Assembly: GCA_963580285.1 (NCBI GenBank) | Contig: OY757017.1 | Span: 114,291,527-114,355,526 of the forward strand | Source of the DNA: Lucinisca nassula | Taxonomy: Eukaryota > Mollusca > Bivalvia > Lucinida > Lucinidae | Reading direction: 5' to 3' | Length of the DNA stretch: 64,000 bases | Shown: positions 43,936 through 54,850 of the stretch, one piece after another | How the letters are laid out: each line of letters opens with the position of its first letter | Numbering within the stretch: position 1 is the stretch's first letter | Translations under genes and position numbers: made by a program | The notes under the pieces: model-generated | The model's input: only the letters and a program-made list of their open reading frames with translations | Databases searched by the model: none | Told to the model about the DNA's origin: nothing

Positions 43936-45858
43936 AGCACAGTCCAGAATTTTCTTCTGACGTTCCGCTCTGACATCTTAGAGGTGCTATCAATAACCAA
44001 TACCTGGATTTTGTTCAGGGTCGGCGCCAGTCAGATGGTCAGTGATTGTGACGAGGACAATAATAAGCAACAGGAATTTTTTTCTTAGTCGAACCTGGTT
44101 AAACTCCTTTTTCAACTTTGTCAAAAAGATACTTAGAGAACTGTTTAATCTACCACTACCATTTTATCATGGTGAATATACCTCATAAATCAACTTTCCT
44201 CAGTACTTTCAGTACTTTGATACTGTAATGGTTGGCTCCTTGTAAGGTTTTACAGGTGCTGGTTGATAAACTACGCCAGTCTTTTTGATGCTGACTATAA
44301 GGTCGTAGCTCTCAAAGGAGTCAAATACTTGATATACACCTTTATGCATCTTCTCTTCACCCCTTGTCATGTCGTCACTCATCCAGCACCTTTGTCTGCA
44401 CCCTAGATGTGGCTTGCAACCTTCTTAGGTTGGAAAGCTTCCAATCAAAGCGATATCTAAAAGGTACACTATTGTCACCCCCCTGGAAAGCATATGTGAG
44501 CATGGCAGAGAGCATCATGCTGAAAACCGTTGGAGCTAGTATACAGCCTTGCTTGATTCCATTTGTCACAGGGAATTGATCAGAAAACTTATCATCAGTT
44601 TGGACCCGTTCAAGCAAACCAGTGCCTCACCATTGCTATGAACTTGGTCTGACAGTCAAACTTCGCCATAATTTTCCAAAGACCCTCATGACTGACTGTG
44701 TCAAATGCTTTTGTGAGATCAACAAAGGTCATGCAGCGGTCCATGTTCTGCTCCTGGCATTGCTCTTGAAGCTGCCTTGCAGTGAATATCATGTAAATTG
44801 TTACCTCTGTCTATTCTGATCCCACATTGGCTTTCAGGTTGAAGCCCTCAATGTTCCAAGTTGTTCATTCAGACGGTTAGAATCCTTGCGAGGATCTTCT
44901 CAGCAATTGACAATGAGATGCCACGATGATTGTCACACAACTGAGTATTTCCATTCCGTTTGAATAGGTGTATAATTGATGCATCCTTGAATTCTTGGGG
45001 GATGGCCACTTTTCTCCACATAAAGTGAACTCACTCCATTATTTTCTTTACAACAGTAATACCCCCTGCTTTGAATATCCAAGCATGTATTACATCTGAT
45101 CATGGAGCCTTGCAAGATGTCAGTGACTTTATTTCTTTCACTGTTCCGATACTGGTGGGAATTCATCAAGCAGCAGATTACAGTCTACCTGATGTAGTCT
45201 GTTGATAGCGTCAATATTGACAGATGATGATGGCCGATTAAGACCACTACCAAAAGGCTCAGCCCATCTTTCCCAGATAGTCTCTTTGTCAGTCAGAACA
45301 CTAGTGTCATCTGCACTGAGAAGAGGGTGAGGGCGAGATTTTGGGATCATAAACTGTATTCAGTGCATCAAATTACTTCTTCATACCCTTTCTGTCTGTA
45401 AAGGACTGGATGTCATCAGTCTTACTACTAAGCCAGGAATCTTGTATATATCTGAGCCTAGTCAGGACTGTTTTGCGTGTATATTAATAGGCGGCCTTAT
45501 TAGATGCTGAGCTGGTAACATTGAGGTATGCCTTGTGTTTATAGTTTTTCCTTTCTAGGAGTCCCTGGATTTCTGCGTGATTCTCGTCAACAGTCTTGGT
45601 GTTTACGAGATTCTCAACCTAGGAAATTCAAGGCTGAAGAGTGAACACTGTCCCTGAAGACTGTCCAGTTATCTTCCTGGTCGTCGTGACTAAGCTCTAT
45701 TGCATCTAATCGGCTGCATATGTCATTGATGAAGGCTTGCTTCATGCTGTCATGTCTTGGGGGACTTTCTTGCCTTGTGGTCGCCGTGCAGGCTGAACGC
45801 GCAGGTTGAGTTAGCTGAAATCAAGCATGTGATGCACCACACATAGTCTTTGTCACAC

Positions 45859-46117
45859 TGACAAATATGTGAAATGTTGAAGCTGAAACAGCAAAAGCTT
45901 CCGACCAGAGACAACAGTGCTTAGGAAGAGATTAGAAAACGAAATGCCTGGTTTATGTCTAAAATTGTCTATATCTAAATATCCAAGACTCGTTAGTCTA
46001 TGCAGCTGTGTAGGTAGGCATTGTCTTAGCTTCTCAAACCCGTCATCCAGCTCAAATCCAAACACGGTCTCTGGTTGGGCGTATCGGAGTCTAACCGTTG
46101 GTTCTCTTCTGCTCTTT
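45859..46117. other. Unassigned stretch with a 98-codon minus-strand ORF
   Basis: The ORF at 45853-46149 includes RLRYAQPETVFGFELDDGF and LPTQLHRLTSLGYLDID. I recognise no family. It overlaps a retroelement tail at one end and the LINE relic at the other, so it may be part of a decayed element. Confidence 0.25.
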
Positions 46118-46290
46118 TTATTTTTCGTTTTGGAGAGCCAATTGGCCATTTTCTGGGAAAGTAACTGTCCTTTTGGCTTTCCTCTATTGATATTTCCATT
46201 AGGGTTTAGTTATTTAATGTTTGTGTTTCTTTTTGATGGGAGGTGTGTGTTAATTGTGTCGATTCCTGATCATTGCCTTCACTTCTATTA
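46118..46290 (+). mobile_element. RT-element tail, solo copy
   Basis: 'ttttggagagccaattggcc' to 'tcgattcctgatcattgcct'; the mid-tail 'ccctttggtgtctctg' is deleted. Confidence 0.6.
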
Positions 46291-46853
46291 TTAATTTAAC
46301 TAGTTTTTCTTAATATTCATGTATGTTCCACTATAATTATTAACGACTATTTGGGATATGATTGTATCAGTTCCTGATCGTTTCTCTATTTAATTTGTTG
46401 GCCTTTTAATGACATTTTACACATTTAATAGTCGTGGTCATCTATTAATCACTCCCAGGTGCAAATTACAAAAACAGATACTGACCTCTGTATGCGCCCA
46501 TGCCGAGTTCACGAGCAGTTACACAAGTATCACTCTGTCAAGGAGAATGCATACACCTGGCATATATGTCCACAGTTTTCAAAAGGCAATAGAAGTGAAG
46601 AGATTGATCAAAAGGGGTCAACTGTAAGGGTAAGAGTCCCAGGTCAATAGAGTTCTACTCTTAAAGTAATGAACAGTTGTCTCCCCTGAAGGTGTATTCA
46701 TTCCCAACTGAAGAGAATGCGCGGCTTTGTTTATGATTAAGCAATCTGAAATATTTGAACCAAGTAGGGCAACCGTTACTTTTCAACGTTGATTTTTCTG
46801 AGTTGACTCTTCTCTCTGAATATTTTTTTTTCATTAATGGTGGTCCATATCGT
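46291..46853. other. Spacer, no gene seen
   Basis: Short overlapping ORFs only. Confidence 0.35.
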
Positions 46854-47100
46854 CATCAAAACACGCCTATATAATTCTGATCCCCAAATAACCCCTCTGT
46901 TATATAATAAAATGGGGGTTTACAGGTATAAAGCTTATTTTTTATCTTATTTATGCTGTACAACATAGATTGTTGGTACTCGTTAGAACCACCCCGATGA
47001 GGCGGTTCTAACGACTATCCACTATCTATATTTTAGCATAGGCCTATCAGATTTTTTTTATCCGAAAAGTGTCATCTTTTGGTGGTAAAATTATCAATAT
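46854..47100. mobile_element. M1 MITE, right end lost
   Basis: Left end ATCAAAACACGCCTATA and core 'gttagaaccaccccgatgag' are present. The right arm stops after 'aaattatcaatatatt'. Confidence 0.6.
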
Positions 47101-48239
47101 ATTAAAATAAACTAAAATATACACTGGGATAATTCCCGCCCCGGCCTCCTTCTTGCATTTAGCCCTTAGACCTTTGCTTTGACTGTATCTATCGTCATAG
47201 AATTGATATGCCAATTTCTTACATACAGACGCCTTTTGGTCAGAGACATCCATGTATTTGATCGCTAGTGGAAAAAAAGAGGCCCACATGGGCACCATTG
47301 GGGTTATACCTGAGTTTTGATGCCATCACTTCCAAACTGTCTGATAATGTCGGCTTTCTACACGTCGATAGCTGATAAAACAGTAGTTCTATAATTTTGT
47401 TATTTAAAAAAACAAAACAAACAAAAAAAAAAACAAAAAAAAAAAACAACGAAAGCACAAAAGAAATAATCAAACAAACTCAGGTGTGGCTATGTATTTT
47501 ACTTAAATCAAAGAGAGCATTTTGGTATTAAAATTCCTCGTCTTTGTTAAACAGTTTGGTTTTGTCTCGTTTTTCATGATTCCCTGAAGAGAAATGCTGC
47601 AATCAAATCACCATATGAGAAACTAACAACAAAAATAAAATCTATCGAACTGGAAATCAAAAACCACGAGCTAAGCGGCCAGGTGGGAAACTCGGCAAAG
47701 CCCCATTTTGCATGTGACAGCTGAGATTTCTCTGTCCCCACTGAACAAAATGATTGATTCTGTTTATCCGCACATACTACACAGTATATTTTCTATGGCT
47801 ACAGCGAAGCTACAAAACAGAGCCGGGGAACAACACACACGCTTCCATAAACACAATTTGTTTTGTATATGGGCCCCGTCAAGCGATTTTGGTACTTATC
47901 GCCTATGCGAGCAGCGAAGGTTCAGGCGAGCCTGCGAATCCGCGCAGTCTCGCCAGAACCTTCGCTGTTCGCTCATACAAGCAGTGAATCAAGAGGAACC
48001 TTCAGTCAGAAAGCCATATCTCTGGCCCCTCTGAATGGCTGGGCATGCACAGTTAAATTTTGACATGACGAAATGCTCGAAGACACAAATTCGCTTGGCG
48101 GGGCTCATATTCCCTTTGTAAGTTCAAAGACCAACATAAAAAATACCGTACGAACCGTAAATGCTGTGATCAGGCTGTCCGCTTTACTGGTCTCACAAGT
48201 GAACTTGAGGTTTCGATTTACCAATTGCAAGTTTATTTC
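47101..48239. other. Spacer with an inverted repeat, no gene seen
   Basis: It includes an A-rich tract at 47405-47450. An inverted repeat at about 47890-47990 ('cgcctatgcgagcagcgaag' against 'cttcgctgttcgctcat', and 'ggttcaggcgag' against 'ctcgccagaacc') could be another palindrome element. Confidence 0.4.
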
Positions 48240-48243
48240 TTAA

Positions 48244-48556
48244 AGGCATTTATTCTTGCTTATTTAGGACTATCATTTCATTACATAATTTTATCTAGCC
48301 CTCAGTACTGACTAAAGAGAAGTCCTCTATCTTCTACAGACAAGGGGCCTTCTTGGGGAAAATCAATAACTGACTAACTGTAATCTACAGTGTATCTTAT
48401 TGATTTTCCTGTTTAGTGCCTCAGTCAGTGGATTCAACAAGCGCTACTAATCACCATATTAAGGGCCGTCTTTGATCTGCTATAGACAGTTTTACACAGG
48501 GGCAGTAAAACAATTATGAACACAAGCTGTGTCCTACTGTCTAAGAATAAATGCCT
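48244..48556. mobile_element. M5 MITE, second copy, TTAA-flanked
   Basis: TTAA at 48240-48243 and 48557-48560. Ends are AGGCATTTATTCT and AGAATAAATGCCT, perfect inverted repeats. The interior matches 32008-32331. Confidence 0.8.
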
Positions 48557-48837
48557 TTAAGTCTCCACACACCTTAAGGAAAGGGCTCTTGGAATTCTCC
48601 CATTGCGGGTGCGCTGCTACTAACTACATATAAAAGAATGCACTGTGTCATACGGGTGTGTCATCGTAACGGCATAAAGCCAATCTTCTATATATCGAGA
48701 AGCAATACGGGCGCTGCGAGACTGCGTCTATTGGCAGAGTATGTGATTTGTACTCTTTTCTCATAAACTGGACCATTATTACTTCTATTCTGCTGGTGCA
48801 TTTCAAGTACGGAACCCAGGAAGGGACATGCATTTTT

Positions 48838-49055
48838 TTAAATATGTTGTGCGACCAAGTTATTAAGTTGTGCGAACAAGATATTATCTTGTGTGGACAA
48901 CATATTATATCTTGTGCGGACAACATAAAATCTTTTGCACACAAGATATTATCTTGTTCGCACAACATATTTTTGTGCGCATAAGATATGTGGTGCGCAC
49001 AAGATAATAAGTTGTGCGCACAAGATATTATTTTGTCCGCACAACATATTAAAAT
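48838..49055. repeat. Palindromic minisatellite (acaagata / tatcttgt units)
   Basis: About eight units combine 'cacaagatattatcttgtgc' and 'gcggacaacatatta' in alternating orientation with a step of 25-30 bp, so nearly every unit is its own reverse complement. Confidence 0.75.
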
Positions 49056-49384
49056 AAATTGCATTCCCTTCTAGGGTTACGTATTCAAGTACACTCAAAT
49101 TAAGTGAAAGTAAAAGCAACACACAATAAAAATGTTCCTACGCATAGATATATAATTAGTACTAGAAATTTAGTCAAATCTGTTGTAAACCCCGTTGCGG
49201 TGATGCAGGGCGCAGAAAACGAACGTTTGCGCGCGCGACATAGTCAGTCCATTATCACAGTCTTACCAGCGTCTTTGGAGATCATTTTGGAGAGACTGTG
49301 ATTATACTTCATGCGTGCGCAGGTTGATCTGATTTGTACATGGTACACATTAAACGTAAATTGTACACATTACACCTATTTAAC

Positions 49385-49600
49385 CCGCCCATCGGGGCCT
49401 GGAGAAATATATCGGGCTGCATGTTGCTTCCACGCAGAAGTGAAACTGACCACAACCGCTTAGAAAGCAAAGTGTAATGAGTCAGACCGTTCAATGCATA
49501 TAAGCCTTTTGGTTTCATTGGGCGGCAGGGCTTGAGAGTCCCACAAAATGGGAAGCAGCGTCTCCAAAATTACCTTAATAGTGTAGACGGGGAACAATTC
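49385..49600 (+). mobile_element. SINE-A, internally deleted copy
   Basis: 'cccgcccatcggggcctgga' to 'ccacaaaatgggaagcagcg' and 'ttaatagtgtagacgggga'; two internal deletions. Confidence 0.6.
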
Positions 49601-49630
49601 GAACAAACAACGGCCTGTTTAAATATATAT

Positions 49631-49631
<1 letters not shown>

Positions 49632-49721
<90 letters not shown>
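49632..49721. repeat. (CA)n microsatellite
   Basis: About 45 CA repeats between a SINE-A copy and an M1 MITE. Confidence 0.95.
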
Positions 49722-49724
<3 letters not shown>

Positions 49725-49869
49725 TTGAAAAATTTTCAGATAAAATTAAGATATTTTTTATATTTCTTTACAAAACACCCATTTAAGGTACTCGTTAGAA
49801 CCACCTAGTCTATGTTTTGCAGTTCAGCAGTTTGCAAGTCCATAATTTTGTTATTTCAAAAAGGAAAAA

Positions 49870-50145
49870 GCGGCCCCGCCCATCGGGGCTTGAAGAAATA
49901 GGTAGCCTGCATGATGCTTTCACACAGAGCTGAAACCGACCACAAATGAGTACTGAGGATCTAAGCCTGCCCAGGCAAAGCGGTGCGAGTCGGACTGTAC
50001 ATGCTTATATACCTATTGGTTTCATTGGGCGGCAGGGCATGAGATGTCATTTCATCTCAGTGTCGGGTAAAATTCCCACAATATTGGAAGCAACGTCTCC
50101 AAAATGACGTATACATTGTTTACATGGACGTTAAACCTCAAATCA
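49870..50145 (+). mobile_element. SINE-A nested in M1
   Basis: 'cggccccgcccatcggggct' to 'acgttaaacctcaaatcaat'; near full length, with small deletions. Confidence 0.7.
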
Positions 50146-50199
50146 ATCAACTTGATAAAAAACAATTAAAAAAATAATGTATATCCCTGTAAATCCCAG

Positions 50200-52018
50200 A
50201 GTAGTATACCGGGCTCTTGGGCCCCAATGACGTCACAAGACGGTCGACAAGATGGCCGCCATTTTGACCCGGGTTGACCTCGCGGGGGTCGCTCTCGTTG
50301 CGGAGTTGAGACCAAGATGGCCGCCATAAGCAGGATGAGGTGACGCGTTTAGTAGAAACGCCCTAGACCACGGGAAGGTAGCGTCACGTCCTAGGGCACG
50401 GGGGTCTTCTATATATACAGACTCATCTTCAAGGTGGAGGGGTGACCCCTTTTTACGGATTATCGAACATACACCGATCGGGACGGATCGATCGGTAGAA
50501 TTTCTGAAGGAAGTCGGATGACCTTGCGGGGATCCCCTTTGTAGGCCAAGGTGGCCGCCGGGTGACTGTTTAGACAGAGACACCATATCCATCAGATCCG
50601 TATCCCACATGCTGTCCAGCCCTTCGACAATCACTCTAGATCTCCGGAATCTCATTCTGGTCCCCCCTCGTAAGCGAGTAGGCTTCCTGTTTTGAAGCCA
50701 TTTTACCTCGATCCGAGCCATAACGAACCGGATAGGAGCGGTGAAGCTCGAGCCCTTCTTCTTCTTTTGACTAAATTAGATGTCAAAATATTTAGCAGAC
50801 GACAATTAAAATAATAACTCGCATTATTTTGCCTTCTCTCTTTGCTGCCTCGTCACTAAATGATTGCAGAATGGCTAAACTCTTCGTTTAATACGTCAGC
50901 TGACCCTAGATGACCTTTCAGACCGGTGTAGGTCTTCACCACTAACTATCGGAAACTGGAACACTCCGTACTTATTAGTCATGGAGAGTCCATTGATATA
51001 CATGGATTAGACCAACGTGGATCTATAATTAGAAAAACATTCGCCCATTCCGCACTCATTACGAGCACTCGCCATTTCAAGCCTAACATCCTATAAATGG
51101 AACGAGATCCTGATGACACGACCCTAGGCAAACGGTACGGGCTATTATACGGGAATGTCTTGAATCATGACTTTTTCGTGAAAATCGGCAAGAGGCCTAA
51201 AATCGCATCGTAGATGGTACATTTCTATCAAAGTTTTATCAAAATATCTGCAAAGGCGTGGCAGTAAATGCCATTTTTCGACTACCTGTCGATTCCACTC
51301 GTCTAAGAAGGAAGAACTCATTCGGCTTAAATGGCCTTTGGTCAGTTTTTATCGCGTTACAGCGCTGACTCATTAAATTCGACACCATTTCAAGCCTATT
51401 TATACGCTGTTTTTTTTTCTAACTTCGACTAGTTTATTTATATACATCGCCATTGAAAGACGGAAAATTCTCTCCGTCGCAGATGAAATTTAATGAGAAA
51501 AACATTCGCCCCATTTCGCCCTTTGAATTGTCTTCACTCGTCTAAGAAACTCATTCGATTTAAATGGGTTTATGCCAGTTTTATCGCGTTACGGGTCGTT
51601 AAATTAGCCGCATTAATTGTTTTTCAACACTTACCCAGGTATTAACTTTCATGAATTCCGATGGTCACCGTCATTTCAGCCGCCCCCGCTCATAGGGGAT
51701 TGAAGAAATAGATGAGGCTGCGCAGAGCTGAAACGACCTCATACTGGAAAGGTTCTAAGGCTGCCAAGGCAAAGCGGTGCGAGACGGCCTCTATAAACCC
51801 TATCGGTTTCATCGGGCGACAGGTCTTGAGATGTCATTTCATCTCCGTATCTTTTCCTTTCTTATACTGCGATCGGTCACTATTGACCATTACTCGCAGG
51901 TGTACATTACATACACTCCAGGTTGCAGGGTTGAAAGCCTACAAAGTCATCGTGTAATTACGGTAGGGGTCTTTGACCTGCACAGGAGATGACTCTTCCA
52001 GCGTAGGGGGCCTCCAGT
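50200..52018. repeat. Left inverted-repeat arm of the 6.3-kb element
   Basis: Mirrors 54702-56521. It contains a CRE-like TGACGTCA at 50228-50235, a SINE-A remnant (51683-51850) and a SINE-C body fragment (51870-52010). Both remnants also occur in the right arm. Confidence 0.85.
50233..50721 (-). CDS. Hypothetical 162-residue ORF in the left arm
   Basis: The ATG at 50719-50721 (context agccATAACGAACC on the plus strand) opens 162 codons ending 34 bp from the element's tip. The product is basic at the N-terminus (IEVKWLQNRKPTRLR, MRFRRSRVIVEGL) and has no recognisable domain, signal peptide or membrane segment. The right arm encodes the same protein with four substitutions, all compatible with drift. 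It could be an ORF maintained by arm homogenisation, or chance in GC-richer terminal DNA. Confidence 0.35.
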   Translation of the reverse strand: MARIEVKWLQNRKPTRLRGGTRMRFRRSRVIVEGLDSMWDTDLMDMVSLSKQSPGGHLGLQRGSPQGHPTSFRNSTDRSVPIGVCSIIRKKGSPLHLEDESVYIEDPRALGRDATFPWSRAFLLNASPHPAYGGHLGLNSATRATPARSTRVKMAAILSTVL

Positions 52019-53741
52019 CCTCCAGTGTACTTTTCTCAAATAGTGTGACTTTCAATGTCTTTTGAAAGTCATATTTGATGCACCTGTCCGACTGGAAACA
52101 GTGGTTGTCTTCTCCGTATTTTAATCCCCATCCTCCGGCAAACTATCCTGGTCCTGAAAAATTGTATCAATTGGCGGATGGCGGCGGTGGTTTTGGTGGC
52201 GATGGCGGATGGTGATTGTTGGTGGAGGTGGTGGTGTTGATGGTGGTGGATATGGTGGTGGTCTCGGTGTCTGTGGTGGTGGTGGTGGAGGTGGTGGTGG
52301 TGGTGGAGGTGGAGGTGGTGGTGGTGGTGGTGGAGGTGGTGGTGGAGGTGGTGGTGGTTGAGGTGGAGGAGGTGGTGGTGGTGGTGGTGGAGCAGGTGGT
52401 GGTTGAGGTTTCGAGAGGAGGAGGAGGTGGGAAAGGAAGAGGAGGAGGAGGAGAGATGGACTAGGAGGCTGATCAAATATGACTTTCAAAAGACATTGAA
52501 AGTCATACTATTTGAGAAAAGTACACCTGTCCGACTGGAAACAGTGTTTGTCTTCTCCGTATTTTAATCCCAATCCTCCGGCAAACAATCCTGGTCCTGA
52601 TAAAAACTGTATCAGTTGGCGGGTGGTGGCGATGGTGTTGACGGCGGCGGCGGGTGGTGGTGGAGATGGTGGTGTTGGTGGTGGTGGCTGTGATGGTGGT
52701 GGAGGTGGTGGTGTTGGTGGTGGTGGTGGTGGAGGTGGTGGTGGTGGTGGTGGTGGTGGTGGAGGTGGTGGTGAAGTCGGTGTAGGTGGTGGTGGTGGAG
52801 GTGGTGTTGGAGGTGGTGGTGTCGTGAGGAGGAGGAGGAGGGAAAGCGGATGTGTGAGGAGGAGGAGGGAGGAGGAGGAGGAGAGGAAGGAGAAATGGAG
52901 GAGGAGGAGAGAGTGATCAGGAGGGGAGGCGTAGGGAGGAGGAGGAGGAGGGAAAGCGGATGTGTGAGGAGGAGGGAGGAGGAGGAGGGGAAGGAGAAAT
53001 GGAAGAGGAGGAGGAGGAGGAGGGAAAGGAAGAGGAGGAGGTGGAGAGATGGATTAGGATGGGAGGCGTAGGGAGGAGGAGGAGGATGGAAAGCGGATGT
53101 GTGAGGAGGATGAGGAGAAGGAGAAATGAAGGAGGAGGAGGAGGGAAAGGAAGAGGAGGAGGAGGAGAGATGCACTAGGAGGGGAGGCATATGGAGGAGG
53201 AGGAGGGAAAGCGGTTGTGTGAGGAGGAGGAGGAGGAGGAGGAGAGATGGATTAGAAGGGAAGGCGTAGGGAGGAGGAGGGAAAGCGGATGTGTGAGGAG
53301 GAGGATGAGGAGGGAGGAGGAGGAGGGGAAGGTGAAATGGAGGAGGAGGGAAAGGAGGAGCAAGAGGAGAAGGAGGAGAGATGGACTAGGAGGGGAGGCG
53401 TAGGGAGGAGGAGGGGGGAGGAGGAGGAGGGGAATGAGAGATGGACGAGGAGGAGGAGGAAGAAGGAAAGGAGGATTTGGGAGGAGGAGGAGGGAAAGGA
53501 AGAGGAGGATGAGGAGGAGAGCTGGACTCGGAGGGGAGGCGTAGGGAGGAGGAGGAGGGAAAGCGGATGTGGGGAGGAGGAGGAGGAGGAGGAGAGAGGA
53601 GGAGGATGGGGAAGGAGAAATGGAGGAGGAGGAGGACGAGGAGGAGGGAAAGGAGGATGAGGGAGGAGGAGGGGGAGGAGGGGGAGGAGGAGGAGGAGGA
53701 GGGAAAGGAGAGGAGGAGAAAGAGGAGGGAGGGGTGTATGC
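52019..53741. repeat. Centre of the 6.3-kb element: GGT and GGA low-complexity block
   Basis: (GGT)n-rich stretches at about 52190-52400 and 52620-52830 are followed by about 900 bp of almost pure purine, (GGA)n-rich sequence (52830-53741). The latter has higher-order units marked by 'gggaaagcggatgtgtgagg' and 'gagatggattaggagggga'. The plus strand has strong G-quadruplex and triplex potential. All ORFs here (poly-Pro/His/Gly/Glu) are repeat artefacts. Confidence 0.85.
52025..52527. repeat. 55-bp segment in inverted orientation flanking a GGT block
   Basis: 52025-52079 ('gtgtacttttctcaaatagt' through 'gtcatatttgat') is the reverse complement of 52473-52527. The flanking 'cacctgtccgactggaaaca' follows both in direct orientation. 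Confidence 0.7.
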
Positions 53742-53777
53742 ATGTATGCATGTTATCTGTCTTAAATTGTGAATTAA

Positions 53778-53990
53778 GGTACTGCTAGTACTTTGATTTT
53801 TTTCGTTGTAAGCCTTATGCACAATAAGGTAGATTCTCGGCACTGCTATTCCTTTGATTTTTCTTCGTAGCAAGCCTTATGCGCGATAAGGTAGATTCTC
53901 GGTACTGCTATTACTTTGATTTTTTTCGTAGCGCTCCTTATGCACGACAACGTAGATATTCGATACTGTTACTACTTTGATTTTTACATG
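53778..53990. repeat. Tandem repeat, unit about 63 bp, 3.5 copies
   Basis: 'ggtactgctattactttgat' then 'tttttcgtagcaagcctta' and 'tgcacaataaggtagattct' repeats within the 6.3-kb element. Confidence 0.75.
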
Positions 53991-54149
53991 TCTTTGAGGG
54001 ATCACCTCATTCTAACAAACGCTCAGAACTTAGGCGTTGTGCGCCGCCTCACCGAGGCTGGATCCCGAAACCCCTATTTAATTATCCACCTCAACGCCCA
54101 TCCACAACGTATCTTTAACGAGATGGTTATGTTGTATGTATGTCTGACG

Positions 54150-54245
54150 CGGTGATTATTTCGATGTCCGAACAAGCTCCCGGGGATGAAAGCCAAAAAG
54201 TGCACCGTCCTTCGGATCGGTACGGTGCAGTTTAAAGACCCCTAC
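54150..54245 (+). mobile_element. SINE-C body fragment 1
   Basis: 'tttcgatgtccgaacaagct' to 'gtgcaccgtccttcggatcg', as at 27915-28000, followed by 'aaagacccctaccattat'. Confidence 0.55.
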
Positions 54246-54621
54246 CATTATAAAGTTAGAGAACCATGTGAAAAAAACAGCGTATAAATCTATATGCCAT
54301 ATTCTCATGGTCTAACCCAGAATGGAATCTTCTGCCTAAAATTATGGAGTGTTCCAATAAAAGCTGTGTTAAGTTAGCGATAAGCTTTGCGAGATTAATG
54401 AGGTCAAGTCCTACATCGAACGCCGCGTCTGATCTGGGCCCACACTGTTTGCAAATGTCCCCGAAAAGGGCCAATAGGCATATGCGGAAAACGTGTATCG
54501 AAATTGAGAAAATATTTGTTACAATACATAAAGGTCATCAAACGGCGTTTAAAGGAACTCACCTAACCCCATTTAAGCCGAATGAGTCCTTCCATCTTAG
54601 ACGAGTGTAGCCAATTCGGTC

Positions 54622-54850
54622 TGTGTCTGAACACGCTCCATTGGCATCATTTGCTGGGGGTAAAAGCCAAAAATTGCACCGTCCTTCGGTTCGGGACGTT
54701 AACTGGAGGCCCCCTATGCTGGAAGAGTCATCTCCTGTGCAGGTCAAAGACCCCTACCGTAATAACACGATGACTTTGTAGGCTTTCAACCCTGCAACCT
54801 GGAGTGTATGTAATGTACACCTGCGAGTAATGGTCAATTGTGACCGATCG
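54622..54850 (+). mobile_element. SINE-C body fragment 2
   Basis: 'tctgaacacgctccattggc' to 'gtaatgtacacctgcgagta'. From 54702 on it lies in the inverted-repeat arm and so recurs reversed at 51870-52018. Confidence 0.65.

Larger units (their letters stand above)
42611..44216. mobile_element. Insertion in the LINE relic with possible 8-bp duplication
   Basis: TTGATACT occurs at 42603-42610 and 44217-44224, exactly where the LINE reading breaks and resumes. The 1.6-kb insert has no clear terminal inverted repeats. It holds a SINE-A and a duplicated 47-bp segment. Eight-base duplications are typical of hAT elements, but no hAT ends are seen. Confidence 0.35.
42290..45858 (-). pseudogene. LINE-type endonuclease/reverse transcriptase relic, interrupted
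   Basis: Read on the minus strand from 45858: end of an endonuclease domain (TKTMCGA), LNLRVQPARRPQGKK, then SADDTSVLTDKETIWERWAE (45340-45270), FVDLTKAFDTVSHEGLWKI (motif A, near 44720), DQFPVTNGIKQGCILAPTVF (motif B, near 44560), SIKKTGVVYQPAP (near 44290). After a 1.6-kb interruption come VDNFIY, IDDEVNARIAKASAAFGRLR and VVLSTLLYACETWTVYQRN (42530-42350). That order is the RT-to-C-terminus of a common invertebrate non-LTR element. The YADD-type motif C is lost in a gap between motif B and 44360. Stops and shifts throughout make it dead. Confidence 0.75.

Noticed and set aside
48838..49055. CRISPR-like array
   Set aside because: Repeats are palindromic and contiguous with no unique spacers, and the DNA is eukaryotic.
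49532..49723. ORF ending in alternating Thr-His
   Set aside because: It is the translation of a (CA)n microsatellite attached to a SINE tail.
52069..53873. Long ORFs rich in Pro, His, Ser, Gly, Glu or Arg on both strands
   Set aside because: They are translations of GGT and GGA repeats in several frames, with no domain or start context.
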